A DNA stretch of 64,000 nucleotides, from contig NC_087106.1 of NCBI RefSeq assembly GCF_963855985.1, positions 3,083,001-3,147,000 on the forward strand, given 5' to 3'. This document shows, in pieces, positions 30,703 through 41,254 of the stretch. Every line of letters begins with the position of its first letter. Position 1 is the first letter of the stretch. Below the pieces are notes generated by a model. That model saw only the letters and a list, made by a program, of their open reading frames with translations. It did not search any database and was not told the DNA's origin. This stretch comes from Ostrinia nubilalis. Taxonomy: Eukaryota > Arthropoda > Insecta > Lepidoptera > Crambidae. A program made the position numbers and the translations under genes.

Positions 30703-30818
30703 GGCTGGGTTGCACCAACTTACTTTGATTTTAACAAACCTCAAAAACCTGTCAAACTCCATACAAAATACATCAGTTATCGTTATAGTCACGGTTAAAG
30801 TAAGGTGGTGCCTCAGCC
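30703..30818. mobile_element. MITE, 3-bp TSD TAG (family also at 32821)
   Basis: GGCTGGGTTGCACCAACTTA opposite TAAGGTGGTGCCTCAGCC; flanked by TAG at 30700-30702 and 30819-30821. Confidence 0.8.
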
Positions 30819-30879
30819 TAGGTCTATTGCAGCTGTCGACAGCGTTGCAGTGCGGTGCTTTATAGAACTAGTGTGCGCG

Positions 30880-31330
30880 CGCCGCACTATGGATCGAACA
30901 TTAGATTTTTGGACATAGCGATGTTTTTTATAATTTCTATTATCAAAAATTACCAATCGATAGGTTACGTCATTCTGATGAATAAATGTCATTAAAAGTT
31001 TTTCTCTTAAAGTGATAGTTTGGCTGGAAAAAATATTTTCCATTTTCGTTGTATGGAATGAAACATAAAGTGGTCGATTTTGACCAAGTCTTGACAGATC
31101 TTGCTTTAAAACTACTTGAGCCTTGTTCTATGGTTTGTTGACTATAATCTTACTTGATCAGCGTCTAAAGTTGCCCGTTCAGAAGTTGAGGTTTCAAAAA
31201 TGAAAAAAAGTAAGTACGTTATTCTGATGAATATAATGTTATTAAACCTGTTCCTCGAAAAGTTAATAGTTTGGCTGGAAAACAATATTTATAAATCTCA
31301 TTTTCGATCATAGTGCGCCGCCAGCGTCGG
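30880..31330 (+). repeat. Dispersed repeat with GTTTGGCTGGAAAA core
   Basis: Two versions of the core (TCTGATGAATAAATGTCATT ... TAGTTTGGCTGGAAAA) at about 30970-31045 and 31220-31285, ending near CATAGTGCGCCG. Related to copies at 45840-45990, 47090-47290 and 59764-61120. Confidence 0.75.
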
Positions 31331-31366
31331 TCGACGACGTCAGTCTAAGAGGAAATAAATCCTTAA

Positions 31367-31475
31367 GGTTCGGCCAAAACAACGCGTGAAGACTGCGTGC
31401 GAACAACTTTTGCATGCGCAGTGATCGCTACTCGCTATCGCGCACGCAGGCTGCACGTGTTGGTTTGGCCGAAGC
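31367..31475. mobile_element. Short MITE hairpin
   Basis: GGTTCGGCCAAAACAACGCG pairs with CACGTGTTGGTTTGGCCGAA at the other end; unclear TSD. Confidence 0.65.
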
Positions 31476-31503
31476 TTTAGTAATATTTAATATTCTAAAG
31501 CCC

Positions 31504-31646
31504 GGTCTGTGAGCACGTAGAATTTTGTCCAATGACCCCAAGCTACCCACCCTTATCGCTCTCGCGTAATTATATTGCTGTCGCGACTGTGCAACGGGCG
31601 CCCGCAGTGAGTGTGCGAGCGCGACAATTCTACGTGCTTACAGACC
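31504..31646. mobile_element. MITE with GGTCTGTGAGCACGTAGAAT ends
   Basis: The right end, ATTCTACGTGCTTACAGACC, is the inverted counterpart. Interior has CTCTCGCGTAATTATATTGC. No TSD assigned. Confidence 0.7.
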
Positions 31647-31794
31647 AGACTATACCAACTTTCACACCAATCACCACCATTCGCTTACCACGAGTGGTTA
31701 AACGGAACTTTAGCTCAATAATTATTTTTTAATTTGTATTAAAACAGAACAGAACTTGTAAAGTCAGCTTCAAATAGTTCGAGACACCCAAAAA

Positions 31795-32020
31795 ACCATA
31801 AACACACTGAAAACTGGCCTTTCCCACTGTGGGCCACAGCATATTATTATGCTGAGTGGAGTCCCATTGCAATGGGCATCGCTGTTGCGACGGGATAGCA
31901 CTGCTCAGTTCACTTTTTATTTCCTTGTAATATTTATGTGCTATTTGTCTTTTATTCCGTATACGTTCTCTGTCCTTAACTAAGTGATGTTCATCGTAAT
32001 TAATGTTTCTTTCTTTCTAT
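31795..32020 (+). mobile_element. SINE-like copy related to 18283-18635
   Basis: Shares GTGGGCCACAGCATAT, TGCTGAGTGGAGTCCCATTG, and the TTTCTTTCTT tail. Confidence 0.65.
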
Positions 32021-32029
32021 AAAGTTCGC

Positions 32030-32560
32030 ACCTCTTTGTTACATTGAAATAAGTTTGTTACTGTTTGGCCACTTTGGAGCGTCACGAATTTATTTGACGC
32101 TGACTGTACTGCGTCAAGTAAATAACGAAAAAGCATACACAATTTACAAATAAATGCTTGTTGCACTTCACATTAATATAATTTAGCCCCAGTAAGACTC
32201 GAACTCACAAACGCAGCTGGGGTTATTATAACGATTATTGTAGATTTGTTACAAATTAATACTAGTGACGAATTCTCACTTTTTTTCGACTTACACCCGT
32301 ATTCACAAACATTACGATGAAGTCTCACAGTGTGCGCGGACGCACAGGGTCCCAAAAACCTTATTCATGGACAATACTAGTTTAGTGGCGGAGTGACACA
32401 CATAAACCAATCACAGAGCTCTATTCAACGCTGTGCGTTCGACTTCGCATAGCGTTGCTGCTTCACTTAAGCAAGCATCGTTTGTGAATACGGGTGTCAG
32501 GACACATTTTGATTCCAAGACTGATACATAAAATTGCTGATAAATATTTAGGTACACATT
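32030..32560. repeat. Inverted-repeat region
   Basis: ACACCCGTATTCACAAAC (about 32293) is matched by GTTTGTGAATACGGGTGT (about 32480), and GTGCGCGGACGCACAG-type text lies inside: a hairpin MITE of about 205 bp. Flanks unassigned. Confidence 0.6.
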
Positions 32561-32642
32561 TGAAAATTATAAATAACTTTAAAATTATTATATTATTATT
32601 ACATTAGTATTACACTTGAAAATTTCGACGGATTCATCCAGT

Positions 32643-32715
32643 GTCTAAGTAGCTCAGTTGGAAGAGCAGTCGCCCGGCAAGCGAAAGGTCGTGGGTTCAA
32701 TTCCCGCCTTAGGCA
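32643..32715 (+). tRNA. tRNA-like gene, probable pseudogene (anticodon position GGC)
   Basis: A full cloverleaf can be drawn: 7-bp acceptor with one G-U, D stem GCTC/GAGC, T stem GTGGG/CCCGC with loop TTCAATT, discriminator A. The anticodon loop CCGGCAA puts GGC (Ala) at 34-36, but position 33 is C instead of the universal T, pair 27-43 is mismatched, and the G3-U70 Ala identity pair is absent. So it is more likely a tRNA pseudogene or tRNA-derived SINE head. An 18-bp inverted repeat flanks it (32563-32580 and 32732-32749). Confidence 0.5.
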
Positions 32716-32820
32716 GTTCGATTTTTTCAAGTTATTTATAATTTTCCAATTATGTAGTTTGAGATGCAACTCTTAACGCTAAAAATTAAATTACTATTTA
32801 GGCAGACTTTTCCATTCTTA

Positions 32821-32946
32821 GGCTGGGTTGCAACATCTTACTATACTTTAACTATATAACAGACATCAAAAGCCTGTCAAACTCCATACAAAAAAAAACA
32901 GGTTATCGTAATAGTTACCTTTAAAATTAAGTGGTGCAACTCAGCC
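32821..32946. mobile_element. MITE, TSD TTA
   Basis: GGCTGGGTTGCAACATCTTA opposite GTGGTGCAACTCAGCC; TTA at 32818-32820 and 32947-32949. Same family as 30703-30818. Confidence 0.85.
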
Positions 32947-33238
32947 TTAATGTATACCAATTTATGCTCGTTATATATGAGTCACGCAATATAATATTAT
33001 AATCCATTTTCACCGTAGCAACAAAAATATGAAAATTATAATTATTACTAATATGTAATTTACTGCGCCAGAGCATTATACATGGACGCATGTTGTATTC
33101 AGCATAGTCCTGAAAAAAAAAACAATAAATCAGGAGAAAAGTACACCTCTAAATTGAGATTGAACTCAAGCATAGATTTTAATTTGTGAATTGTTGAATT
33201 GCTTTAAATGGACAAATAGTAAATCATTGAGACTGTTA

Positions 33239-33410
33239 GGCCCTTTTCACATGTCCCGGTTGCCGGCTAACCGGCGCCGGGTACCCGGTGGTGAAGTGTA
33301 TGGGCATGCCGGATTAATTACGCCGGAACATGTGAAAGCTACGTACCATGCCCATTGCCACCGGATACCCGGCGCCGGTTAGCCGGTAACCGGGACGTGT
33401 GAAAAGGACC
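33239..33410. mobile_element. Foldback PIF/Harbinger-type MITE, TSD TTA
   Basis: Arms start GGCCCTTTTCACATGTCCCG and run about 55 bp through CCGGCGCCGGG; TTA flanks at 33236-33238 and 33411-33413. Total 172 bp, nearly all stem. Confidence 0.9.
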
Positions 33411-33570
33411 TTATAAATCAATTAAGGCTTTTACAATTCTATTAAAATACCGTGGCAGATTGATTGATAGTCCTACATAGAACTCAATTCGTCTAAAGCT
33501 GGTTTTTCTATATTCAATCCTAATTCAAATCTGTCCATCAACTGACAAATTTCACTTTGATTCAGGTGAA

Positions 33571-33698
33571 AATATCTATGGTTTTCGATGTTTTAACATT
33601 TTTACATTGTTCGTAAGACTATTTATACAATATTAATATCTATGGTTTTCGATGTTTTAACATTTTTACATTGTTCGTAAGACTATTTATACAATATT
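33571..33698. repeat. Perfect 64-bp tandem duplication
   Basis: 33571-33634 and 33635-33698 are identical (start AATATCTATGGTTTTCGATG). Exact identity suggests a very recent event. Confidence 0.95.
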
Positions 33699-33887
33699 AC
33701 AGTGTAAACGTATCAAAAATTGTGGATATTTGATCGAAAATTGATTTAAATATGACCGTTGAAATCCAGATTTGTACAATGATTGAATATGGGAAACGTG
33801 TTAATAAATAAAATAGACATAATTTATAGAAAAAAATCAAAAAACAACTTACCAAATGCTACAAGCCATTTACAGTTAGCTACTACG

Positions 33888-36800
33888 TCACGTTTTATCT
33901 ACAATTTTAACCATATCATCCGAGAATACAAAAACTGTCTCAGTTTTAATTGGATCTGTAACTTCCATCATCAGTTCAGGATCATCTTCATTTTGAGTGT
34001 GCATTTCATTAATTGTTGTTTCATCCTCATTATTTACATCAATAGTGATAATCGATTCATGTGTTGATATTGGATCGGGTGACGTGGGTTTAAGCTTTGG
34101 TTTCTTATAAATTGGTTTAAGTTTTGTCGGTACAACTTCAACAACACTTGATTTTTCTGTAATATCTTTTGACTGCAATTTCGTTTCGTTCAAAATTCTA
34201 ATTTTAGGGGTAGATTTACTGTAGGTCCTAATATTCGTCAAGCTAGACATGACGGTTTTCAAAGGAACCTGTCGTAAAAATACTGTTTTCGGGTCTTTAG
34301 GCGGCAGCGTTGAGGGTTTGGATGTTTCCTCAACAGGAAACGTAAATTCCACTGGAACGGTATCTTGGTTTTCTTCCTTAGATTTACTCAGCATATCATT
34401 CTTTATTTCGTAACGGGTAAATAGTTTCGCCATGTCGAGTTTCAACATCGTTTGGAATTGCTTGCTAAGCGTCCGAAATGTTTTGGCATAGCTCAAAAAT
34501 AATAAGTCAATTTCGTCTAGAGCCATCTTGAAATCCTGTTCTAGTTTAGCAGCGATTGTTGGTTGTTCTTTATCAAGACTTTCTTTTAATGGGTCTGCTA
34601 GATAAAAATCGTCTTCTAAATCTTCATCAAGATACTCAACATCCGAGCATTTTAATTCATTATCTGCAAAACAATAAGAAATAGATGAGGATGTAACTAA
34701 AATAACAATATCATACTAGAACATTTTCTTAGACCAGTGTTTTTCAACCTTTTTCATGACACGACACCCCCCCCCCCCCCCCCCCAGTATGAAAAAATAT
34801 TTGGCGACCCCCCGACCATAACCCCTACCTTTCGCTCGACCTTTCATGCAAATAATGCATACATAATAATGTTACAAAGATGTTGTAGGGACCGAATACT
34901 TCAATCCATACAACATTTACGCATTTGCATAATTAATTAGATTTTGGATAAATTTATCTTAAAACTTTACTGTTTTTTTACTGAGATAGTTTTTCAACCT
35001 CTCGCGACCTCCCAGGGGGTCGCGACCCACAGGTTGAAAAACATTATCTAGTCCAGACAACCAATTACAGATTTATTTCATAAACAATCTTCATTCATTC
35101 GGCGGCCATTTGATGTAGTGGTTCAGAAATCAGAACAAACTACTATGCCAAGAGGACTTGGGTTCGATTCCCGGCTGGGCAGAAATGGAAATGATGAATT
35201 TTAATTTCTGTGATAATTTGTGTGAGTTAACTAAAAAAATTCATTTATGTTATTGTTACGCACAATATTTTTAATTTATGTCTGTTGCTATTTTGTTTAT
35301 TGTATTGGATTGATTCTGTAAAAAAATTACCGGCACTGGAAATCTGACCTTGGATCTTTAGACATGTATTAAAAAATCAAAATTGTCTTTATTCATATAG
35401 TCCAGTCAATAAAGCATTATAGATGGAAATCCGTGGAACACAATTTTTGACTTCGGGACTTTATTTAGACTAGTTAGGAGGTGAACATAGCAAAAGTCCC
35501 CGCCCTTAGCCCTTGAGCCGCCGGGGAGAGGGGGGTTTAAAGGTACCACTTTTCGGTTTTTCGCTTAATCCTCGGAAACTATGCGTCCTAGTGACATGAC
35601 TACTATGAACCAAAAAAAGCTTATTCAATTTGCTACAGGTGAGATAGTCAAGTTTTTCTATATCTTGTATAGTTTTCGCGGCATCTGCTCTAGAAGGTCT
35701 GTAATACTGGAAATGTTATTTTTGTCTTACATGTTTCCATCAGGAGAAAATCGACTAAATCAACATTGAGCTAATATTCTAGACATGCGGGAGCATGTTA
35801 AGCCTAGTTCCAGGGAGGGGACTGCACCGTGCGTATATTTAGACGATCCAATTGGAGCCACTTTTGACTCCTCATCACTCAAAAAGTACTGTGCATTAAC
35901 ACTTCAAATTTGGCTCATGTGTTGAGATTTGCAAGATAAACATCGGCTTCAAATTTCATAAATATACCTCAAACGGTTCTTTAGGTATTGACGTCTAAAA
36001 ATCTACATGGCTGACCTATAAGACCAAATTCTAACCACTTCCAGGTGACCTTGAAGGTTCAAATTTGGCATCCAGATAGGTAGTTGTATAAATACAAAGG
36101 AACAAATAAAAAACCAGTAAATTTTAACATTTCACAGGTGATAGATAGATTTTAGTGACCTAAATGTCGATTTTTGAACGTCAATACCTAAATAACCGTT
36201 TAAGATATATTTATAAAATTTGAAGCTGATGTTTATCTTACAAGTCTCAACACATGAGCCTAATTTGAAGTGTTAATGCACAGTGCTTTTTGAGTGATGA
36301 AGAGTCAAAAGTGACTCCAATTAGTTCGTCTAAATATACGCACGATGCAGTCCCCTCCCTGGAACTAGGCTTAACATACTCCCGCATGTCTATAATGTTT
36401 GCTTAATGTTGATTTAGTCTTTTTTCTCCTGATGGGAACATGTAAGACAAAATTAAAATTTCCAATATTACAGACCTTCTAGAGCAGATGCCGCGAAAAC
36501 TATACAAGATATAGAAAATCTTGACAGTCTCAACTGTAGCAAATTGAATAAGCTTTTTTTGGTTCATAGTAGCCATGTCACCAGGACGCATAGTTTCCGA
36601 GGATTAAGCGAAAAACCGAAAAGTGGTAACTTTAACCTCGTAAGCCCGGATGTACCTCAGAAGGAACTGAAACTTTGTATTCAGTAACGCCGAGACATTT
36701 TCGGAGGTGAATTGTAAGTATCGCCGGATGTGCCCTCAGAGGAACTAAAACTTTAGCGATAATTTTAAGTTAAAAAATTCGCGCCTATTGAATAAAAAGA

Positions 36801-39800
36801 GTGATAGTCTATAGCTTAAAGTATTCAAAATCAGGTATCCGAACTTATTAATGTAAAAAAAACAAAATGTCACTGTCAAATTATCATTTTTCTTTGACAA
36901 GGTGGTTCTTCCGAGAGGACGTGATGTACGATGAATTTTTTTTCTTCACGTAAACGTAGTTTAATTGAAAAACTAACCAGTAGAATTTAAGTTAAAATAC
37001 TGCTTAACAAGATAAAAAAATATTTTTACCAATTCGAAGAAGTTTTGTAAGATTTATTTTCGTTTGAAAATAATAGTTCTTTGCAAGGAACATTCGGTCT
37101 TGATGGTGAAAGTTTTATTTTTGTATATTTTTTCTATTGAGATGGATTGAATATTGGACTTTTAAAATTATTATATTATTGAGAAAATTTACCATGAGAA
37201 CGTTCTGATTTTTAGTTTAATAAATATTATAATTAACATGAATATTCACTTTACTTCTTATACATTCTAACCTATCATTATTGTATGTTATAAAACCGAT
37301 AGTACTTTTAAAAGTACTAATAATGAAACATTAAATAAAATTAAAATACTTGTGCCTTTTCAGTTACATTTATTTATATCATTATTGTATCTTTATGTAG
37401 TATTAATTTATTAAGAAGGTTACATTTATGTTTTACTTTAAAGTATAAAATACAATTTATTTACTTTTCCTTTTTAAAGTCTGTAATACCGAATGTTCTT
37501 TTAAGAGAAAACATTTTTTTATTATTTTTCACCTAAAATAAGCTCTATGCACTGTTATATAGGGCCCCTGAAAATATGAATGCAAAAGAAAATCTCTAAC
37601 ATAGAAATTTTTTTACTCGAAGTGCTCGGCGTTTACTACTTCAAATTATTCGTTCTTCTGAAAGCACATTCGGCGATACTTAGAAGTCGACAAAATTTAC
37701 TCTTCGGTCTTACGAGGTTAAACCCCCCTCTCCCCGCCGGCTCAAGGGCTAAGGGCGGGGACTTTTACTATGTTCACCTCCTAACTAGTCTAAATAAAGT
37801 CCCGAGGTCAGAAATTATGTTCCAGGGATTTCTCTCTACACCGTCGTTAAAGCATTCATTGACTGGACTAATATAGACTAATTTAATATGTACTTACAAA
37901 TCGTCAAAATGCTCTTAAAGAGCCTATACATGTCTCATTCTTTTTTTGCCCTACCAACCGTTTATTGACTTATTTTTCAATAATAGGTATTCAAATAGTT
38001 TCTAGGCTTGATCATAAAGAAAAAGATAAACTATTCTAAAAAAAACTTCAGAAGAGTCATACCTGATTCTGATAGGTTTAGAGTTGGTATAGCGTTATTG
38101 CTTAATCTTCCAAAGCGACAATGGTATTTAGCTTCGAAATGGGATGTACAAATTCTTCGCACTTTGTGTTCGTCAGTATCATCAGCATTTTCACCATATA
38201 TTGCCAACATCCATTTTCTGTATCGCTCTCGGTCCGTTATAGGGTTTGGGAAACTATGTAAGTGTCTTGCGGATGATGAATCTAAAAGAACATTATAAAT
38301 TGACAAGAAACCATTAATCCTTATCTTGCTTTATTTAAATTTGTATGAAAAATGCAACTTGGCATAATTTTTCCCATAGGTTATTGTATTAGACTTATTT
38401 ATATTTATTGCAGATTGCTAAAACATTTCAAGTGTGTTTTGGTTATACATATCCCACCGTAAACATTCTGTAAAAAACTAGCCAAGTCTCGATGGAGCTG
38501 CTTGTTTATCTCTAAAAAGTAATGAAATCTAGACAAAGTCGCGCCAAGTCTATGGTTCCTTACTGCGATTTCTTTATTATTATAGTTAATGTTGTGTGAC
38601 TTGGCCGTTGAACAATCTTTATTAAGATAATCATACAATAAGTATTATTGAAATACGCAGCTTTATTAAGCCTACAATTGACTGGTTATTGAATCAACGT
38701 TTTCCAAGTGGCAATTTTCCATCGCCAATGGGTAGCGGTTCTGGCGACAGATTGGTGCAATGGTGTCATGGATTACCTGGTTTTGTACCCTTCAACGGCC
38801 AAGTCACACAACATTAACTATAATAATAAAGAAATCGCAGTAAGGAACCATAGATTTGGCGCGACTTTGTCTAGATTTCATTACTTTTTAGAGATAAACA
38901 AGCAGCTCCATCGAGACTTGGCTAGTTTTTTACAGAATGTTTTTGGTGGGATTTCACTTCTTTTTGTAGAAAGTGGCAAAATTATTTAACGTCGTCGTTT
39001 TATCGAAATTTTTTACGATATTAAACACAAATAAACTCAACGACCTTTAAAATGGACAACGAATCAGAATTGTTTTAATAACATAACCCTAGCGAACCTT
39101 ACAATATAATAAACGAAATCAACGAAATGCAAATTACACAACATTCAACTTAATCGACGGGGGGCTCTAGAAAGGAAAAATATCTGGACACCGCTTGCTA
39201 GTGCTAGCGCCATCTAGCGGTGAGCGATACAGGCGAATACCACGGTGCCAGAGTAGTATTTATTATGAATGTGGTGTTACTCCAGATCTTCGATTTTCCT
39301 AGTTTTTATAGTTTTCCCTTTATGTGGCCATTAAACCCTAACTCTGTACCAAATTTCAGCTCTCTGAGTTTATGGGAAGTACTAGTTCTATTTTGATGAT
39401 TATCAGTGAGTGAGTGTCGTAAATGCGAAACTTTGCTTTCGCTTAACTTCGGAACTAAATGACCAACAGACTTGAAATTTTGGATTTTAAGTACGTGATT
39501 ATAGCTTACTAGATGACGAGAATTTCTGCGTTCTGGTCTTATCCAGAGGTTCTCAAATAGGGGCCTGAAAATGCGGCGAAATGGTTCCAGTAAAGGATGG
39601 TACGGCAGTGTTTGCTTCGCGCTCGACTTGGCGGGGGCACTGCCGTGCCCTCAGATACATTTTAGTCAATTTACCTCACTAGACATATTGTTTTGTATAA
39701 AGTCAGATTAAAATTAATAATATTATTCACCTGTTAGATCCTTACAGCCAGGAACACAACACTTCATTATCAAATTTTCGTCTTCAGAAGACTCTGAATC

Positions 39801-40894
39801 GGTTTCAGTTCTGGCACGTTCAGAAAACTCTGAATCTGTTTCAGTTTTGGCACGTTCTGAAACGAAAAATAACAAAGATTTTATAATGGGCACAAAATCA
39901 GAAGATTTTTCAATGATACAATATTTTCCTTAAAAAAGTTTAAGGAAAATATTGTAAAAATTATGAGTAGACTCGTAATTTAAAATAATGCACCCATCAA
40001 AATTGGTTTCAGTTATAAGCATGAAAAGGTTACAGTCAGATATTTACTTTTGCATTTATAATATTAATAAGTAAGTATGGTAAGCAGTTACTACCATTTA
40101 TAAATAAAGAAGGTATAGCAATAGCATTGATTCTGTTATTCCTGTTTCGGTCATTTTCTGTGAAATGTCTATCACAGATACGTTTGGTACGAAAGTATGA
40201 GTAGTCGTCAGTTGAGTTTAGTTTTCCTCCGACAACTTTAACCCATGCCTTAAATTGATCGTGAAATCTCTTGGGATTAGGAAACATATGTAAGTGCTTC
40301 CCCAAATCTGAAAATTTAATTCATTCTAAAATCAACATGTTTTTATATACTTCAGTCAGTGGAATTATTATTTTTCAATTTTTATTATAAAATTTTTGGT
40401 CTTACTTTTTACCAGAGTGCACCAGAACAAGGGTTTGTTCTTAGCATTGTATACAAAAGTAACTGAGTCTGTTTATAGCTTTACATTTGAGTATCTAAGG
40501 TAAGTATTTAACATTTTAAAATTGATGAACCGAAGGAAAGTGAATGGCAATGACAAATGAAATAATAATCATTCAATTTGTAGAAACGATTTTAATCAGA
40601 CTAGTATAGGTAGAGCTAATACAAATAAACAGCCTACTCATGCAAAGAACCTGAAATGTTCAGTAATAATTACAAAATTTTCATAGAATAGGTTCAGAGA
40701 AGCAGCATTTCCATGATAAAATCAAGAAAAATAAACTTTCTTTCGTAAAAAAAAAACTAAAACCGACCAGTTCAAACATCGGCCGGTTAAATTCACAATT
40801 ATTACAAATAACATGAGTAACATAAGGGAGCAGAAAGAAATATCTGAAAATGTTTCTTACCACTTGGGCAGCCCAAAATACAGCTATGAGGCAT
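33888..40894 (-). CDS. Double-THAP, BESS-like nuclear protein (five exons, intact)
   Basis: Likely sequence-specific DNA-binding regulator. Exons: 40861-40894, 40095-40307, 39731-39856, 38063-38281, 33888-34663. All splice sites are GT/AG, all junctions phase 1, and lengths sum to 1368 nt: 455 residues plus stop. THAP 1: MPHSCIFGCPS, FPNPKRFHDQFKAWV, then RICDRHF (C2CH zinc ligands) and AIPSL. Exon 3 adds an acidic repeat (ERAKTETDSEF, ERARTETDSES) and the start of THAP 2, MKCCVPGCKDL; exon 4 has SFPNPITDRERYRKW, RRICTSHF, AIPTL. Exon 5 has DEIDLLFLSYAKTFRTL, which fits a BESS interaction motif, then a Lys/Pro/acidic tail. The 3.4-kb last intron is full of TEs. Domain calls are firm for THAP, moderate for BESS; TE-derived origin possible. 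Confidence 0.85.
34736..35042. mobile_element. hAT-like MITE with C19 run
   Basis: CAGTGTTTTTCAACCTTTTT opposite CACAGGTTGAAAAACATTA; 19 Cs at 34767-34785 and GGGGGTCGCGACCC inside. Possible degraded 8-bp TSD (TTAGACCA / CTAGTCCA). Confidence 0.65.
35102..35230 (+). mobile_element. tRNA-derived SINE fragment
   Basis: Box A-like TGATGTAGTGGTTCAG and box B GGGTTCGATTCCCGG, internal pol III promoter elements; then a short non-tRNA body. Confidence 0.65.
35395..37876. mobile_element. Large foldback element with arms of about 620 bp
   Basis: 35395-36020 is matched in reverse complement by 36155-36635 plus 37722-37876; the right arm is split by the TTAA element at 36636. Each arm carries the same 62-codon frame (35581-35769 plus, 36403-36591 minus; start MRP.DM.TMNQKKLIQFAT), which may be a fossil transposase piece or chance. 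Lies in intron 4 of the double-THAP gene. Confidence 0.9.
36636..37717. mobile_element. piggyBac-like non-autonomous element, TSD TTAA
   Basis: CCTCGTAAG...CTTACGAGG ends, flanked by TTAA at 36632-36635 and 37718-37721. Subterminal inverted motif AAGTATCGCCG(G/A)ATGTG about 60 and 30 bp inside, as in piggyBac-like ends. 1082 bp, no ORF of note. The intact left arm of the host foldback shows the empty site. Confidence 0.85.
38440..38950. repeat. Inverted duplication of about 155 bp
   Basis: 38456-38611 and 38795-38948 are near-perfect inverted copies; both encode STAKSHNINYNNKEIAVRNH and FHYFLEINKQLHRDL on opposite strands. The protein is unrecognised. In intron 3 of the double-THAP gene. Confidence 0.85.
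39150..39690. mobile_element. Dispersed retroposon-like repeat
   Basis: GCTAGCGCCATCTAGCGGTG and ACCAAATTTCAGCTCTCTGA are motifs usual in lepidopteran retroposon 3' regions. No boundaries found. Confidence 0.4.
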
Positions 40895-40980
40895 AATCTA
40901 TAGACCTTATAGGAAGTTTGTTTCACAAGTTGTTACAGTTATTCAGGCAGCACAAATAACTTACTGAAAATCTTTCTTAC

Positions 40981-41022
40981 CACTGTGGCAGCCCAATAGG
41001 CCAAATAACAGCTTCGAGATAT
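40981..41022 (-). pseudogene. Dead duplicate of the double-THAP first exon
   Basis: Same flanking sequence and donor (AGTG/GTAAGAAA) as the exon at 40861-40894, but ATG is ATA and 8 bp (GCCTATTG) are inserted, destroying the C..C pair. Without the insert it would read a THAP-like SCYLGCHS. Confidence 0.75.
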
Positions 41023-41254
41023 AACTCAGTAATCTGGTGTACCTCACAGAAAAAGTATCAAACTAGCAAATTCACAGTTACACTACGAATATGGAGGAGT
41101 GCTTCACATGTATCAGTGCACAGCACAGATTAGAGAGTATTAGAGATTAGAGAGAGAAACTTCATAAAAATATTAAACTAGAACAACTACAAAAAAATTC
41201 GCCTAAGTTTGGCCACAAAGTCCGCCATATTGTACCACAGTATTGTACTAGCAG

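Noticed and set aside
32643..32715. Functional tRNA-Ala
   Set aside because: C33, mismatched 27-43 pair and lack of the G3-U70 pair argue against a working tRNA-Ala; reported as tRNA-like.
35581..36591. Two matching 62-codon frames as a gene pair
   Set aside because: They are the two arms of one foldback; kept only as a note in the element entry.
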